Source: Collinsella sp.
Lineage (GTDB): Bacteria > Actinomycetota > Coriobacteriia > Coriobacteriales > Coriobacteriaceae
Direction of reading: 5' to 3'
Length of the DNA stretch: 61,046 nucleotides
Assembly (NCBI GenBank): GCA_019425005.1
Contig: JAHYYK010000003.1
Location: forward strand, 5,875-66,920
Below, in pieces: positions 37,276 through 44,372 of the stretch; position 1 is the stretch's first letter, and each line of letters starts with the position of its first letter. Position numbers and translations under genes: made by a program. The notes under the pieces were generated by a model. It did not search any database. It had not been told where the DNA came from and saw only the letters and a program-made list of their open reading frames with translations.

Positions 37276-37309
37276 CGGGGGCGCAGGACAGCCTGCGCCC
37301 CCGTTTTTT
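37276..37309 (+). terminator. Rho-independent terminator of the marR/ABC operon
   Basis: Perfect 12-bp stem CGGGGGCGCAGG/CCTGCGCCCCCG with ACAG loop and six T residues, 33 nt past the stop. Confidence 0.92.
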
Positions 37310-37370
37310 GTTCTGCGGCCCTCGAACCGCCTCCCCTGGGACCTGATTGACGCCCTCCCTCAAGGCCCCG

Positions 37371-37600
37371 TGGACAAAAAATGGCAAATATGAGTACTGT
37401 CACCTTTTTAGTAACAGCCAAAACTGCCCCAAACGACCTCATTGCGGCCTAGATATGCCTTCAAATTGATCAAAATGCCCGGTAGCATGCTTCTGTGTGC
37501 CAACGTTAATGAACATATTTACTGTTGTGTCTATTATCTTGTAAGATCGATATGATACTACGCTAGCAACAGTACTCATATTTGCCATTTTTTGCCCACA
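37371..37600. repeat. 230-bp segment bounded by 31-bp inverted repeats
   Basis: 37371-37401 (GTGGACAAAAAATGGCAAAT and onward) is the inverse of 37569-37600 apart from two positions. The interior is AT-rich, with no ORF worth calling and no transposase. It could be a miniature inverted-repeat element or a long RNA stem. With the terminator, the repeat at 37672 and the promoter at 37728 it fills the gap 37243-37812. Confidence 0.7.
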
Positions 37601-37671
37601 GGGTATGCCGCAGAAGATCCAACTTGCTCCAGCGTGCCGTACGTTGGCCCTCCCCTTCCGGCGAGCGCCGA

Positions 37672-37725
37672 CATTTCCCCAGATAAAACCGACCAAAATA
37701 AACCTGTCCCTTTTCGGCAGGTTTC
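37672..37725 (+). repeat. 45-bp dispersed repeat, copy R4
   Basis: Matches the consensus with changes in both stem arms (CCGACC, TTCGGCAGG). It lies just upstream of the aroF promoter. Confidence 0.75.
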
Positions 37726-37727
37726 AC

Positions 37728-37756
37728 TTGCACTTTAGCGTGCGACAGCGGATAAT
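37728..37756 (+). promoter_or_regulatory. Probable aroF promoter
   Basis: TTGCAC, 17-nt spacer, GATAAT; about 55 nt before the RBS. Near-consensus for a sigma-70-type promoter. Confidence 0.7.
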
Positions 37757-37812
37757 GCCGAGCATTCGAGAATTCGCCAATTGTTGCCGTTAATTGATAA
37801 AGGAGGCCCCAT

Positions 37813-38844
37813 ATGGCCATGGAATTCAAGCGCAGGCTGCCGATCCCCATGGAGATCCGCGAGGAAATGCCGCTTTCCGCCGAGCTTACCGCCAAAAAGC
37901 AGGCATTCGACGCCGAGGTCGCCAAGGTCTTTACCGGCGAGGACGCACGCAAGGTGCTCATCATCGGCCCGTGCTCTGCCGACCGCGAGGACTCGGTGCT
38001 TGAGTACATGAACCGACTGGCCAAGGTCGCCGAAGAGGTCAAGGACAAGCTCATCATCATTCCGCGTGTCTACACCAACAAGCCGCGCACCAAGGGCACC
38101 GGCTACAAGGGGCTGCTGCACAACCCCGACCCCGAGGCGCCCGATGACCTGCTTGAAGGCGTTAAGGCCATCCGCCACATGCACCTGCGCGTCATCGAGG
38201 AGACTGGCTTCTTTACCGCCGACGAGATGCTCTACCCGTCCAACTACCAGTACCTCGTCGACCTGCTGAGCTACGTCGCCGTGGGCGCGCGCTCGGTCGA
38301 GAACCAGGAGCATCGTCTGGTGTCGAGCGGCATTTCGGTGCCTGTGGGCATGAAAAACCCCACCGCCGGTTCCACCACCGTTATGCTCAACTCCATCTAC
38401 GCCGCCCAGGCACATCAGAGCTTTATCTTCCGCAACTGGGAGGTCGAGTGCGACGGCAACCCGCTCGCGCACGCCGTTATGCGTGGCTACATCGGTCTCG
38501 ACGGTCGTACCTACCCCAATTACCACTACGAGCACCTGGAGCGCCTGGCCGAGCGCTACACCGAGCATGCCGGTTACGCCAACCCGGCGGCGGTCATCGA
38601 CTGCAACCACGACAACTCGGGCAAGCGCCCGCTGGAGCAGTACCGCATTTGCAAGGAGGTGCTCGACAGCTGCCGCCGCAACGAGTCCATCTCCAAGCTG
38701 GTCAAGGGCTTTATGATCGAGTCTTACCTTGAGGACGGCAACCAGCCGGTCGATGGCGGTGTCTTTGGCAAGTCGATCACCGACCCGTGCCTGGGCTGGG
38801 AAAAGACCGACTACCTCATCCACGAGATCGCAGAGCGGGTTTAG
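37813..38844 (+). CDS. aroF: 3-deoxy-7-phosphoheptulonate synthase (type I, AroFGH family)
   Basis: 343 residues. Condenses phosphoenolpyruvate and erythrose 4-phosphate, the first step of aromatic amino acid synthesis. Seen: IIGPCSADREDSVLEYM, RVYTNKPRTKGTGYKGL, PVGMKNPTAGSTTVML, and DCNHDNSGKRPLEQ. It keeps the N-terminal part that in AroF/G/H carries the feedback site, but which amino acid inhibits it cannot be told. RBS AAAGGAGG with good spacing. A promoter lies at 37728 and a nested palindrome follows the stop. Confidence 0.95.
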   Translation: MAMEFKRRLPIPMEIREEMPLSAELTAKKQAFDAEVAKVFTGEDARKVLIIGPCSADREDSVLEYMNRLAKVAEEVKDKLIIIPRVYTNKPRTKGTGYKGLLHNPDPEAPDDLLEGVKAIRHMHLRVIEETGFFTADEMLYPSNYQYLVDLLSYVAVGARSVENQEHRLVSSGISVPVGMKNPTAGSTTVMLNSIYAAQAHQSFIFRNWEVECDGNPLAHAVMRGYIGLDGRTYPNYHYEHLERLAERYTEHAGYANPAAVIDCNHDNSGKRPLEQYRICKEVLDSCRRNESISKLVKGFMIESYLEDGNQPVDGGVFGKSITDPCLGWEKTDYLIHEIAERV

Positions 38845-38848
38845 TTAC

Positions 38849-38947
38849 GCGGGCCGCATTTGGACAATCTGACGTTCAACTTCAAGGGCGCGACCAGAAG
38901 GTCAGCGCCCTTTCGTTTCACGTCACCTTGTCTCAAATGCGGCCCGC
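38849..38947 (+). repeat. Nested palindrome directly after aroF
   Basis: Outer arms CGGGCCGCATTTGGACAA and TTGTCTCAAATGCGGCCCG pair over about 17 bp, an inner GACGT/ACGTC helix follows, and the core hairpin AAGGGCGC/GCGCCCTTTCGTTT resembles a terminator. The geometry recalls class A, but GTCCTC and TGCGGAA are absent. Confidence 0.6.
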
Positions 38948-39042
38948 TCGCTGTCCGTCCTCTACCTGCGGCGTTGTCTTGCTCCGGATGCGGCAGTTAG
39001 GGACGTTCCTTTTCTGCCGGCAGTCTGGGACATTCCTTGAGG

Positions 39043-39098
39043 TAGTCGTTGGGGACGCTCTTGTTTGACCAGTCGTTTAAGAACGTCCCCAATGACTA
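39043..39098. repeat. Hairpin repeat with GGGGACG arms
   Basis: TAGTCGTTGGGGACGCTCTTG pairs with AAGAACGTCCCCAATGACTA (two or three mismatches) around a 15-nt loop. One arm of the same sequence recurs alone at 40433-40455. With 38849-38947 it accounts for the gap 38845-39206. Confidence 0.6.
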
Positions 39099-39206
39099 TC
39101 TCTCCGCCCCCGTGGGATCGGGGGTCGTCTACCGAATGGTTGATGCGGCGGCCCTGCGGCCATGTCACACTCAGAGGTGGCCTGACCCAACCCGGAAGGA
39201 GCCTCC

Positions 39207-39857
39207 ATGAGCCTTGACAACGTAGCCCTGCGCGCCACCACACTTGATGACCTGACCGGCATCGCCGCCATCTACAACCAGCTGTGGTGCAACACGCTGC
39301 GCAACCGCGGCGACGTCGAAGCTGCCGATTTCTGCGCGCGCTTTAACATCGCCATGCAGCTGCAGCGCTCCCCCATCGCGCTTGTCGCCGAGGCCGAGGG
39401 CCGCATTATCGCCGCCTGCTGCATCGGCATCTTCGAAGACGGCAAGCCGCGTACCAACCCCACGTGGGTACCCTGCTACGACGAGATGTTCGCCCAGGCA
39501 ACCGAGATGGCGAAGACCGCCGACGCCAAGCTCGAGGGCTCGCTCTTTGGCGACAGCCGCGAGAAGGCCACGGCCGACCGCTTTGCCGCCACGGGCAATG
39601 AGTATGCCCAGGGCCAACTCAACCTCATCATCATCGTGCCCGAGTGGCAGGGCAAGGGGCTCGGCCGCGCGCTCATCGACCTTGCGCGCGCCGAGCTCGC
39701 CCGGGCAGGCTGCACCAAGTTCTTCCTGATGAGCGACTGCAGCTCCGACTGGCAGTTCTACGAGCACCTCAACATGAAGCGCATCTTGGAAGATCACAGC
39801 CAAGACACCGGCGACGGCTTTATCGTCTACATGTACGGAGGCGACACGCAGGATTAG
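39207..39857 (+). CDS. GNAT-family N-acetyltransferase
   Basis: 216 residues. Core GNAT motif A is LIIIVPEWQGKGLGRALIDLARAEL (acetyl-CoA pyrophosphate loop QGKGLG), followed by the motif B region KFFLMSDCSSDWQFYEHLNMKRI. The middle (about 75-130) is longer than in minimal GNATs. The substrate is unknown; the family acetylates amines on antibiotics, peptides, polyamines or protein N-termini. RBS CGGAAGGAG. It stands alone and is followed by copy R5 of the 45-bp repeat. Confidence 0.88.
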   Translation: MSLDNVALRATTLDDLTGIAAIYNQLWCNTLRNRGDVEAADFCARFNIAMQLQRSPIALVAEAEGRIIAACCIGIFEDGKPRTNPTWVPCYDEMFAQATEMAKTADAKLEGSLFGDSREKATADRFAATGNEYAQGQLNLIIIVPEWQGKGLGRALIDLARAELARAGCTKFFLMSDCSSDWQFYEHLNMKRILEDHSQDTGDGFIVYMYGGDTQD

Positions 39858-39924
39858 CTTGAGTGCCGCCTCACGGGCTTTCTCCAAGACAGCCCAAAGC
39901 AATCAGCCACGCCAAAAGGGACAT

Positions 39925-39970
39925 GCCAAAAAGGGACAGGTTTATTTTGGCAGGTTTTATCTGGGTAAAC
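39925..39970 (-). repeat. 45-bp dispersed repeat, copy R5
   Basis: Minus-strand match to the consensus; a partial extra unit (GCCAAAAGGGACAT) precedes it. It starts the segment that is duplicated at 48315. Confidence 0.85.
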
Positions 39971-39975
39971 GCCAA

Positions 39976-40010
39976 CCGCCGCGAGGAAGTTGCCTTCCCT
40001 CGCGGCAGTC
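39976..40010 (+). terminator. Hairpin after the GNAT gene
   Basis: ACCGCCGCGAGG pairs with CCTCGCGGC and is followed by AGTCTTC; a degraded counterpart of the perfect terminator at 48366. Confidence 0.55.
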
Positions 40011-40027
40011 TTCTAGCAGCCAAAACC

Positions 40028-40146
40028 AAGTGAGTAGACTTTTTGCAGGAGGCCGAGCACACCCCGAATCGCCACAGCGCTGACCTGCGGTTTTATTGAG
40101 CACTTGTCGTGATATGCTCGGCAGATCCAAAAAAGCCTACTCACTT
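40028..40146 (+). repeat. Class B long stem, copy 3
   Basis: Outer arms AAGTGAGTAGACTTTTTG and CAAAAAAGCCTACTCACTT; inner helix GCCGAGCA with TGCTCGGC; apical CTGACCTGCGGTTTTATTG at 40080-40098. Confidence 0.75.
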
Positions 40147-40170
40147 GCATCTGAGGCGCACCGGATCGGC

Positions 40171-40216
40171 AAAAAACCGCCGCGAAAGGGATCCGATCCT
40201 CTTCGCGGCGGTTGTT
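40171..40216 (-). terminator. Orphan terminator hairpin
   Basis: AAAAAACCGCCGCGAA pairs with TTCGCGGCGGTT; on minus it would end the degraded permease whose tail lies at 40249. Counterpart of the terminator at 48564. Confidence 0.6.
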
Positions 40217-40248
40217 CGCGCTGGTTTTGAGGCGGTTTTGCCCGCTTG

Positions 40249-40302
40249 CTACTCGCTGCAGCGGGCAGCGATGACAGTTCGCACCATGCCGGCGCTCATA
40301 AG
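40249..40302 (-). pseudogene. Last 17 codons of a lost FtsX-type permease
   Basis: Reads MSAGMVRTVIAARCSE then stop, matching the end of the intact permease at 48643 (MSTGMVQAAIATRYSE). Further upstream the similarity fades and an in-frame stop appears. It shares its 3' flank with that gene, so it is a relic of a duplicated or deleted transporter gene. Confidence 0.75.
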
Positions 40303-40332
40303 GCAGGCCCCCGACGACTACAGCAGCACACG

Positions 40333-40401
40333 CAATAATCTGACAGTATCATTTGCCATAATCTTGCAGTAGTGTTTTCCATAATCTAATAGTGGCCCAG
40401 T
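40333..40401. repeat. Three tandem 23-bp repeats
   Basis: Units begin at 40333 (CAATAATCTGACAGTA), 40356 (CCATAATCTTGCAGTA) and 40379 (CCATAATCTAATAGTG), exactly 23 bp apart. They lie in an otherwise empty stretch between the permease relic and the small gene at 40617. Confidence 0.75.
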
Positions 40402-40494
40402 TCAGAGGCGTTATTGGATAGTGACATATAACCGTTTTAGAACGTCCCCAACGACTGCCCGGGAGCGATAACAGGTATTATCTGGTCAAACACC

Positions 40495-40533
40495 AAAACC
40501 ACCACAAAGGTGCCTGTCCCCTTTGTGGTGGTT
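40495..40533. terminator. Hairpin with CCTGTCCC loop (H1)
   Basis: AAAACCACCACAAAGG, loop TGCCTGTCCC, CTTTGTGGTGGTTT. Nearly identical to the hairpin at 55497. Flanking A- and T-runs would allow termination on either strand. Confidence 0.7.
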
Positions 40534-40616
40534 TGGAGCTCTCCTCGGCGGAATGCTAGACTGGCGGCGTATACATTCGCGCCAAAACACGGGTCGCATG
40601 CAAGAAAGGAGATGCC

Positions 40617-40808
40617 ATGGCGCCTATCGCACCGCTCAAGATGCTCGTCGCGCCCGCCGCCAAGGCCATCACCCGACTCGGTTCTTCCATGACCTACGAC
40701 GATGTCCCCTGCGCCGTTGAGGCGCGTTCGGACAGCTGCCCCTACCTGGGCCACGTCCCCTACTTTGCACCCAAGCTCGCATCTGATCCCGAGCAGCGTG
40801 AGCAGTAA
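40617..40808 (+). CDS. Small protein of unknown function
   Basis: 63 residues with an excellent RBS (AAAGGAGATGCC) directly before the ATG, the main reason to call it. The N-terminal third (MAPIAPLKMLVAPAAKAITRL) is a moderately hydrophobic helix that might be amphipathic; the rest has two Cys (PCAV, SCPYLG) and is polar. No family recognised. It ends 36 bp before the convergent APC permease gene. Confidence 0.55.
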   Translation: MAPIAPLKMLVAPAAKAITRLGSSMTYDDVPCAVEARSDSCPYLGHVPYFAPKLASDPEQREQ

Positions 40809-40843
40809 TCCAAGATGCATCTAGCACCGCACAACTCGCGGCG

Positions 40844-42253
40844 CTACTGTTTTGGCGCAAAGCGACCTGTCCCCCTTGCGCCAACGCCGGGATTGTCGAT
40901 GCTGCGGCCGCGGCGCGATATGAGGCGCGAAACCTCGCCCAGCAACACGCCGATCACCACACCCATGAGGATCGGCAACTTTGACATCTCGGCGGGCGAG
41001 CTGTTAAGCGGCACGATTGTCGCAACAATCGAAAGCACGAGCTCTACCACCGGCACCGCAAGCGCTACCGCAAGCACCTTGCCCTCGAAGGGCGCGCGGA
41101 ACACACGTGGGCGGTCGTCGTATTTACGCAGGCGCCAAAACGCCGGGAACATCGGGATATAGCTCATGAGCAGAAAGACGACGTTCATCGAGAAGAAGAC
41201 CCAAAAGACGTCGGAACCTTCGCCCAGCGGAATCTGAAGTAGCAGCACCAAGCTGGCAAAACAACCGTTAATGAGTGCTGAGCCGTTGGGCATGCCGGTC
41301 TTCTTGGACACCAGCGCAAAGGGGCGCGGCATGTTGCCGTGGCGCGCGGCATAGCTCGCCACGTTGTTGACGCCAAAACTCCAGCAGATCATGTTGGCGA
41401 ACAGCGTCACCAAAAAGGCCACGCCCACGACCATCGTCAGCGGGTGAGCGCGCCCCACCATGGCGGCAACCGCGTCCACAATGCCCGAATCGAGTGAAAG
41501 CTGCTCGGTGGGAACCGCGGCTCCAATACCGATGCCACAGATAATGTAGATCGCCGCGATGGCAACGCCACCGGCGATAACCGCCTTGGGGATATCGCGC
41601 GATGGGTTCTTCATCGTGCTGGCAAAGGTCGCGACCACCTCAAAGCCCATAAAGTTGAATAGGATGATTGAAAGATACGTCAGTGAGTTAGTGTCTCCCA
41701 GATCGGGGACAAAGGTCTTAAACGACATATCGTTGGCAAAGCCGTTATTGCAGGCAAACCAGATGCCGACGATTCCCACCACGGCGGTAATGAGCACCTT
41801 GATGACGGCGCCGCCATCCATGACCCAATCGGCCTCGGCCACCGGCTGCATTGCCATGACCGTGACGCCCCACACAAAGGCAAGCTCGATGGCAATTCGG
41901 ACCCCAAGCGAAAATTCGATGCCCCATACCGCATTGATGACACTGGGGAACATGCAGGCGATACTTGCCACCCACAGTGGAAAGTTGACCCAATAGCACC
42001 AGGAGCAGCGGGCGCCCCAACGGTCGCCCAAGCCCAGGCGAACCCAATCGTACAGACCGCCCTCGGAATCGAACGCCGTACCGAGCTCGGCCACCACCAG
42101 GCCATAGGGAAGCAAAAACGTAATGATGAGGAAGATCCACCAGAAGAACTGCACGTTACCCATGGCAGATGCCGGAGCGGCCGCCTCGATGGTAAAGACA
42201 ACGCAGATAACCGAGAGGATGACCTCGAACAGGGAGAACTTTTTACCTGCCAC
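40844..42253 (-). CDS. APC-family amino acid/polyamine permease (second of the agmatine cluster)
   Basis: 469 residues, about twelve membrane helices. Closely resembles the permease at 44373 throughout (EAAAP, QFFWWIFLIITFLLPYGLVVAELG, GGLYDWVRLGLGDRWGARCSWCYWVN, IILFNFMGFEVVATFA), so the two are paralogues. Such glutamate/GABA- or agmatine/putrescine-type antiporters exchange substrate for product. GTG start at 42253 with GGGGGAG upstream. The last codons overlap a hairpin with the CCTGTCCC loop. It is separated from aguA by 546 bp of structured DNA and may be transcribed separately. Confidence 0.9.
   Translation of the reverse strand: MAGKKFSLFEVILSVICVVFTIEAAAPASAMGNVQFFWWIFLIITFLLPYGLVVAELGTAFDSEGGLYDWVRLGLGDRWGARCSWCYWVNFPLWVASIACMFPSVINAVWGIEFSLGVRIAIELAFVWGVTVMAMQPVAEADWVMDGGAVIKVLITAVVGIVGIWFACNNGFANDMSFKTFVPDLGDTNSLTYLSIILFNFMGFEVVATFASTMKNPSRDIPKAVIAGGVAIAAIYIICGIGIGAAVPTEQLSLDSGIVDAVAAMVGRAHPLTMVVGVAFLVTLFANMICWSFGVNNVASYAARHGNMPRPFALVSKKTGMPNGSALINGCFASLVLLLQIPLGEGSDVFWVFFSMNVVFLLMSYIPMFPAFWRLRKYDDRPRVFRAPFEGKVLAVALAVPVVELVLSIVATIVPLNSSPAEMSKLPILMGVVIGVLLGEVSRLISRRGRSIDNPGVGARGTGRFAPKQ
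40852..40884. repeat. Hairpin with CCTGTCCC loop (H3) in the permease 3' end
   Basis: TTGGCGCAAAG, loop CGACCTGTCCC, CCTTGCGCCAA. A different stem from H1 and H2 but the same loop core; it overlaps the last codons of the APC permease. Confidence 0.65.
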
Positions 42254-42565
42254 GACACGCTCCCCCTACAGCAAAAAGGATGGCATCTGTACCGAAGGCG
42301 CAGCCCAAGGTAGGGTTGCAGGCCGCGTCACCGGTGCAGGTGCCATCCCAAAGAGAAGAGAGGATGCAATTGTTGGACCAACGCTCGCGGAACAGGCGCG
42401 TGTAGATAACGATACGCTGGTACATAGATACTCCGATCAAAACGGCCGCGATTGCGACCGGAATCTTTTGGCAATTGAAGACGCGTCTGACCTGGGATAT
42501 TCAAGCGAACAATTGGCCTAACCCGCAATAAATCCCAGATCAGACGCGTACTCAATCAAAGAGGC

Positions 42566-42597
42566 GGGCACTCCGAAGTGGAGGCAACGGAGTGCCC
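42566..42597 (-). terminator. Hairpin between aguA and the APC permease
   Basis: GGGCACTCCG/CGGAGTGCCC with a 12-nt loop. In the same gap AAACCCAGCCGA (42604-42615) pairs with TCGGCTGGGTTT (42688-42699), followed on minus by TTTTTC. No gene was seen in 42254-42799. Confidence 0.55.
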
Positions 42598-42799
42598 AAA
42601 GAAAAACCCAGCCGACCAAGACATCGAATAAACCGACCATCAATGCCCCGAGATGGTCACGGTGCGATTCATCGACTGTCCGATTGATCGGCTGGGTTTC
42701 CGAGGTGCGGCAGATTGCCCTGAAAGAGGAGGGCATAGACCTTAAGGGTCATGCCCGACGATTGAAGGGCAAGGTGCCGTGCCTCGGGAAGCCAGACAA

Positions 42800-44005
42800 T
42801 TACGCGGACGGCTCCTGCTGCGTAATGCAGTGGATGTTGCCGCCGCCGAAGACGACCTGCTCGGACTGGACGCCGACGCACTTGTAGACGCCCTCGCCCC
42901 AGACCTCGTCATAGATCTTCTGGAGCGTGTCGACGGCCAGCTGGTCGTTCTCGTCGCCGTACTGCGGGACGATGACGCCGTGGTTGGTGACCAGGTAGTT
43001 CATGTAGGACGCGATCAGCGGCTCGTCGGGGACGCGCGGCTCGGCGTTCTCGTCGGCGTCGATGGTGTCGCAGGAGGCCTGGTCCATGAACAGCGGGTTC
43101 ACGGGCATGCAGAGCTTGTAGACCTTCATCTTGCGGCCCTTGGCGTCAACGGCGTTGGAGAGGGTCTCGTAGGCAGCGTGGCACTGCTCGTAGAACGGAT
43201 ACTCGGGATCGTCGGTCCAGATGCAGGCCATGACGCCCGGAGCGATGAACGTGGCAACGTCGTCGATATGACCGTTGGTCTCCTCGGGGTCGATGCCCTC
43301 CTTGACCCAGATGACCTTCTCGACACCCAGGTAATCCTTGAGGTGCTCGTCCATGTAGGCGCGAAGCTCCTCGCTCCAAGGCTCAAACTTCTTGTGGAAC
43401 TTGGGCCAGATGGACTCGGGATCCTCTTCCTCCTCCAGAACCGCAGAGCAGGTGCGGCCCGGGGAAAGCAGGCACTGGTCGGTCACGACAAGGGTGCCCT
43501 CGCCGTCGACGGTGATGGAGCCGCCCTCGAGGATCATGTCGTCGGGACGATAGCGACGGCAGCCGGAGAGCTCAGCCATCTTGAGGGCGATCTGCTCGTC
43601 CTTGTCCCACGGAAAGTACAGGCCGTCGACGAGGCCGCCGTAGGCGTTGAAGTGCCAGTGGTTGGCGCGCTTCTCGCCCTTGCCGTTGATGACGTAGGTG
43701 GCGGCGGTGTCGCGGAACCAGGCGTCGTCGGTGGTCATCTCGATAACGGTGACGTTCTCGTCGTTCTCGAAGACGGCCTTGCAGTTGGCATAGTCGACCT
43801 GGTTGGCGCACATATAGACCGGGGTGAACTCGGAGATGGCGCGGGCGATGGCGGCATACTGCTTCTGAGCCGGCTTGGCGCCGTGGGCCCAGGTGTCGGT
43901 GCGGTGGGGCCAGCCCATCCACACGCGATCCTGCGGGGCGAACTCGGCGGGCATAAAGAAGCCGTCGGCCTTGGGGGTGGACTCGGACTCGGTGATCGTA
44001 CGCAT
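42800..44005 (-). CDS. aguA: Agmatine deiminase
   Basis: 401 residues, guanidino-group-modifying superfamily. Hydrolyses agmatine to N-carbamoylputrescine and ammonia. Seen: MGWPHRTDTW near the N-terminus, TDDAWFRDTAATYV with substrate-binding Asp, LEGGSITVDGEGT, GHIDDVATF with the catalytic His, and the nucleophilic Cys in GGGNIHCITQQEP at the C-terminus. RBS GGAGGAAATCTT. It lies downstream of putrescine carbamoyltransferase and an APC permease on the same strand, the known agmatine deiminase pathway, after a gap of 367 bp. Confidence 0.96.
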   Translation of the reverse strand: MRTITESESTPKADGFFMPAEFAPQDRVWMGWPHRTDTWAHGAKPAQKQYAAIARAISEFTPVYMCANQVDYANCKAVFENDENVTVIEMTTDDAWFRDTAATYVINGKGEKRANHWHFNAYGGLVDGLYFPWDKDEQIALKMAELSGCRRYRPDDMILEGGSITVDGEGTLVVTDQCLLSPGRTCSAVLEEEEDPESIWPKFHKKFEPWSEELRAYMDEHLKDYLGVEKVIWVKEGIDPEETNGHIDDVATFIAPGVMACIWTDDPEYPFYEQCHAAYETLSNAVDAKGRKMKVYKLCMPVNPLFMDQASCDTIDADENAEPRVPDEPLIASYMNYLVTNHGVIVPQYGDENDQLAVDTLQKIYDEVWGEGVYKCVGVQSEQVVFGGGNIHCITQQEPSA

Positions 44006-44075
44006 AAGATTTCCTCCAAATCGAACGATCGTTTGCCGCGGGCGGATTACCCGCAGCCTAAAACCAAGAGATAGT

Positions 44076-44240
44076 GGGCGCCCGTCCCCCGGCAAAGGTC
44101 GGGGCGCCCGGTGCCGGTTTTCACGGAGCCGCACCGACGAGCGGCAACGTAACCAAGTGCGTGGAGACAAACGCACGAAGGATACGAGAGAGAGGTTGGG
44201 GCGGGCGGTGGTTACCGGAGCTATCGCTCGCACCCGCCCC
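44076..44240 (-). promoter_or_regulatory. Two GC-rich hairpins between the permease and aguA
   Basis: 44076-44109: GGGCGCC/GGCGCCC. 44198-44240: GGGGCGGG/CCCGCCCC. Both lie in the 367-bp gap 44006-44372, and may attenuate or insulate aguA transcription. No gene was seen there. Confidence 0.45.
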
Positions 44241-44372
44241 AGGAAATAGTGAGCAAATTTGTCGCTTTGGGCACGCCCTCGAAGAGGCTAGAGTGCCTGG
44301 AGTCGGGAGCGACAAGCCCGACGAAGCGCACGTTGGTACGCGAGGAGGGTTGGAGCCCCAGAACCGGGTGCT

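Noticed and set aside
37371..37600. Insertion sequence
   Set aside because: No transposase frame of any length and no target duplication seen; kept only as an inverted-repeat segment.
40333..40401. 23-bp tandem repeats as a CRISPR array
   Set aside because: No spacers between units, only three units and no cas genes.
42243..42440. 65-codon open frame on minus before the APC permease
   Set aside because: It overlaps the permease start, lacks an RBS and has no recognisable family.
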